Source: Rotaria macrura (lineage: Eukaryota > Rotifera > Eurotatoria > Philodinida > Philodinidae). Taken from it: 64,000 nt of DNA. The notes beneath the pieces are model-generated. The model did not search any database and was not told the DNA's origin. It saw nothing but the letters and a program-made list of their open reading frames with translations. The stretch spans positions 59,181 through 123,180 of the forward strand of contig OENT01000400.1 in NCBI GenBank assembly GCA_900239685.1, written 5' to 3'. The position numbers and the translations under genes are program-made. Shown piece by piece: positions 62,107-64,000 of the stretch (position 1 is its first letter; each line of letters opens with the position of its first letter).

Positions 62107-62686
62107 GCCGACTGTAAGCATCGATTGAGGAAAATGCACCATTTAAGGGAAAACATGCACGCCATAATGGAGGCATGCGTAGAGAAGAGGGATTGGCTAC
62201 AAATTATTTAAATAGAAATCACACTAGTGATTAGTGACTCATGTAGACAAATTCATGGTATCTGCAATCAATAATGAGAACAAATAGTGACTTATCTACA
62301 CTTATTTGAGTAGGCTACGTGGTGGTTCAATTTAAAAATCAAAGAGACATGAGAGAAATACGAATCACGTTTGAATAATAGGAAAACCTTAATAAACTGC
62401 ATTCTTTTCGTACCAGTATCCTCAAGGTACTTAGTTTTATTCTGCAAAGCAAAACATTGCACACTTTTCAAAAACTTAAGCAGCTCTGATGATTTTCTTT
62501 TGCTTAAAATACTCAACTTTAAAATCGCGCATACCTTGACTGTTTCTACATGAGTTACAAATCACTATTGTGATCCTTATTTGAATAATTTGTAGCCAAT
62601 CCCTTTTTTCTATACGTGCCTCCATCATGGGGTCCATATTTTCCCTTATATAGTGCATTTCCCTTAGCCGATGCCCATAGCCGACG
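62107..62686. mobile_element. 580-bp inverted-repeat element
   Basis: The arms 62107-62264 and 62531-62686 are inverted copies of about 155 bp at roughly 75-80% identity by eye. Matching landmarks: gccgactgtaagcatcg against cgtcggctatgggcatcg, then gggattggctacaaattatt in both, then gtgact/gtaactcatgtaga in both. The roughly 265-bp centre has no convincing gene. Divergence of the arms suggests an old MITE-like element. TTAA or ATTAA lies near both outer ends (62102-62105; 62692-62697), possibly a target duplication, not certain. Confidence 0.75.
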
Positions 62687-63258
62687 CATCATATTAAACT
62701 ATGATATAACACCTAAATACCATGGACAACAGAGTGGTCATTTTTCGAACAATAGCTTGAACCAAGATTTGAACCCATGATCAGTTAATTACAAGCCAAG
62801 CATAACTTGCACTGAGCCATACATAGATGGATATTGTTCTTATCTTCATGAATCACATGAATGAATCGTTTTACAGTACCTTCAAGAAGTTTAAGAATAG
62901 AGCTGTCGACTTATCTTGCTTTTTAATAAAATCAAGATGAGTCATTCTTTTTATCAATGAAACAACAGTGGAAAAAACTCGAAATCTTGGTTACTGAAAA
63001 AATTAAGAAAAAAAATATATCTATCTTTGAAGGGTATACATTTTCATATACGCACTATAATAATATTAATTAGCATGTTTTCCATTATTATAAGGACACT
63101 ATAATAACTATTTTTATAGAAAATGAGAGCGATATATCATAACACATAAAATTGAAGAATGTTGTCTGCGTATGTTTTCGTAATCGCCATGTTGTAATCT
63201 TTGAAGTCTTCCATCGGAAATAGAGTGAATGATCTTATAGTAAAAACTTTTTAAACTT
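62687..63258. other. intergenic with a tRNA-like minus-strand sequence
   Basis: AT-rich. On the minus strand, about 62827-62760, atggctcagtgcaag (A-box-like) and gggttcaaatc (B-box-like) are about 35 nt apart, like the copy at 53411-53480. Stems are imperfect, so probably a tRNA-derived repeat. Nothing else is recognised. Confidence 0.35.
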
Positions 63259-63554
63259 CCCAGGTGAAAGCATACGGAACGTATACGGCCGTTTACGGTC
63301 AAATACGGAGCGTATACGGTCGTAAACCTGGTCCATGATTTACGACCGTATTTTAACGTGAATACGGTCGTATCCGATCAATATACAATACAACTACGGC
63401 AAAAGTATGGTGAGAATACGGTCGTAAATCATGGACCTGGTTTACGGTGGAATACAGTATTAATACGGTCGTTTATGGTGTAATTACGGCGTAGAAACGG
63501 CCGTTTACGGTGAAGTTACGGTAATTTACAGTGGACCGTAACCTTCCTCCTGGG
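63259..63554. mobile_element. 296-bp MITE with CCCAGG ends and TACGGTCGTA motifs
   Basis: The left end CCCAGGTGAAAGCATACGG and the inverted right end CCCAGGAGGAAGGTTACGG match at 15 of 19 bases. Inside, some 20 copies of tacgg/ccgta variants, many as tacggtcgt or tacggccgt, fill the element. A nearly perfect 28-bp inverted repeat (63325-63352 and 63415-63442, one mismatch, containing the palindrome-like acctggtccatga) sits around a 62-bp centre. No target duplication is obvious. Short, strongly patterned, non-autonomous. Confidence 0.75.
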
Positions 63555-64000
63555 TTACTTAATTAATTTTTTTAGAATAGAATATTGGTCGATATTTGAA
63601 ATAAAATATTTAAAAAGTTGTTCGTTTTCAGTTTTTTAAATAGGTAAGATGCATGTTTTTTCGTTATACTTAACTTCATAAAATAAGTTTTACTTCGATG
63701 CATTGTTCATCATTATAAGAAACAATAAAGATAATCATAGAAATCTCTGCATCAAAGAATATTTTTGTTCAGTGTTTTTAAAAAACCGACTGCCAGTAAA
63801 AACAGAATGTGCATCTAATTTACTTAGTTATGCACAACAGCGAAGATGAACATCCATAGGGATGTAACAATGATAGTGAATTACATATCACCGGTTCATA
63901 CCAGTAACCAGTTCTAGTCTTGATACGCTGGTACTAGCCGGTATTCGCGTAATACAGCTGGTATAAGCCAAATAGGGTCGTTAAGGCCCCCCCCCCCCCC
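63555..64000. repeat. AT-rich flank, then a truncated CCGGT/CTGGTA motif repeat and poly-C
   Basis: From about 63888 the sequence changes to a cluster of ccggt, accagt, ctggta and accgg motifs in both orientations (caccggttc, ataccagtaaccagttc, gctggtactagccggt, agctggtata), again a short motif repeated both ways. It is cut off by the window edge at a run of at least ten C, which may be real or an assembly edge. Confidence 0.45.

Overview
The window is nuclear DNA from an animal. It is AT-rich (about two thirds A+T by eye), with intron-containing genes separated by long non-coding stretches. Introns that can be placed by matching both splice sites and codon phase are mostly 49-80 bp, with a few of 0.8-2.9 kb. 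The clearest gene is an otoferlin-like ferlin, an animal membrane-fusion protein. The short introns, the base composition, the degenerate TGTGGG/CCCACA tracts (the telomere-type unit I recall for bdelloid rotifers) and a GC-rich intronless pocket beside those tracts suggest a rotifer, probably bdelloid. That is an inference; no rRNA or mitochondrial marker is present.

Layout. 0-2.9 kb: no intact gene. 2.96-6.46 kb (-): Sen1/senataxin-like SF1 RNA/DNA helicase, six exons, 823 aa, complete. 6.78-10.08 kb: decayed hAT transposon with inverted ends and a diverged 8-bp target duplication. 11.27-11.52 kb (+): a 54-aa two-exon gene. 12.28-12.82 kb (-): a small type I membrane protein. 16.7-22.65 kb (-): a large orphan, probably helical-repeat, protein. 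22.7-28 kb: mostly empty. 28.04-43.24 kb (+): otoferlin-like gene, 34 exons, 2,141 aa, reading frame intact from ATG to stop; a 480-bp hAT MITE with a perfect 8-bp target duplication sits in one intron. 44-49 kb: a motif-repeat block, then a possible small gene. 49.6 kb (+): last exon of a membrane protein. 50.9-56 kb: several nested non-autonomous elements. 56-58.5 kb: TGTGGG-like tracts with GC-rich intronless ORFs. 58.5-59.2 kb (-): tail-anchored acidic protein with an in-frame TAG. 59.4-60.1 kb (-): RING membrane E3 ligase. 61-64 kb: further inverted-repeat elements; the window ends in poly-C.

The genes do not form one pathway. Helicase, ferlin and RING protein are ordinary cellular functions (RNA/DNA unwinding, Ca-dependent membrane fusion, ubiquitylation). 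The right third is dominated by transposon-derived DNA. Its most unusual property is that several unrelated elements are each built from their own short motif repeated in both orientations, and three of them have ends starting 5'-CCCA.
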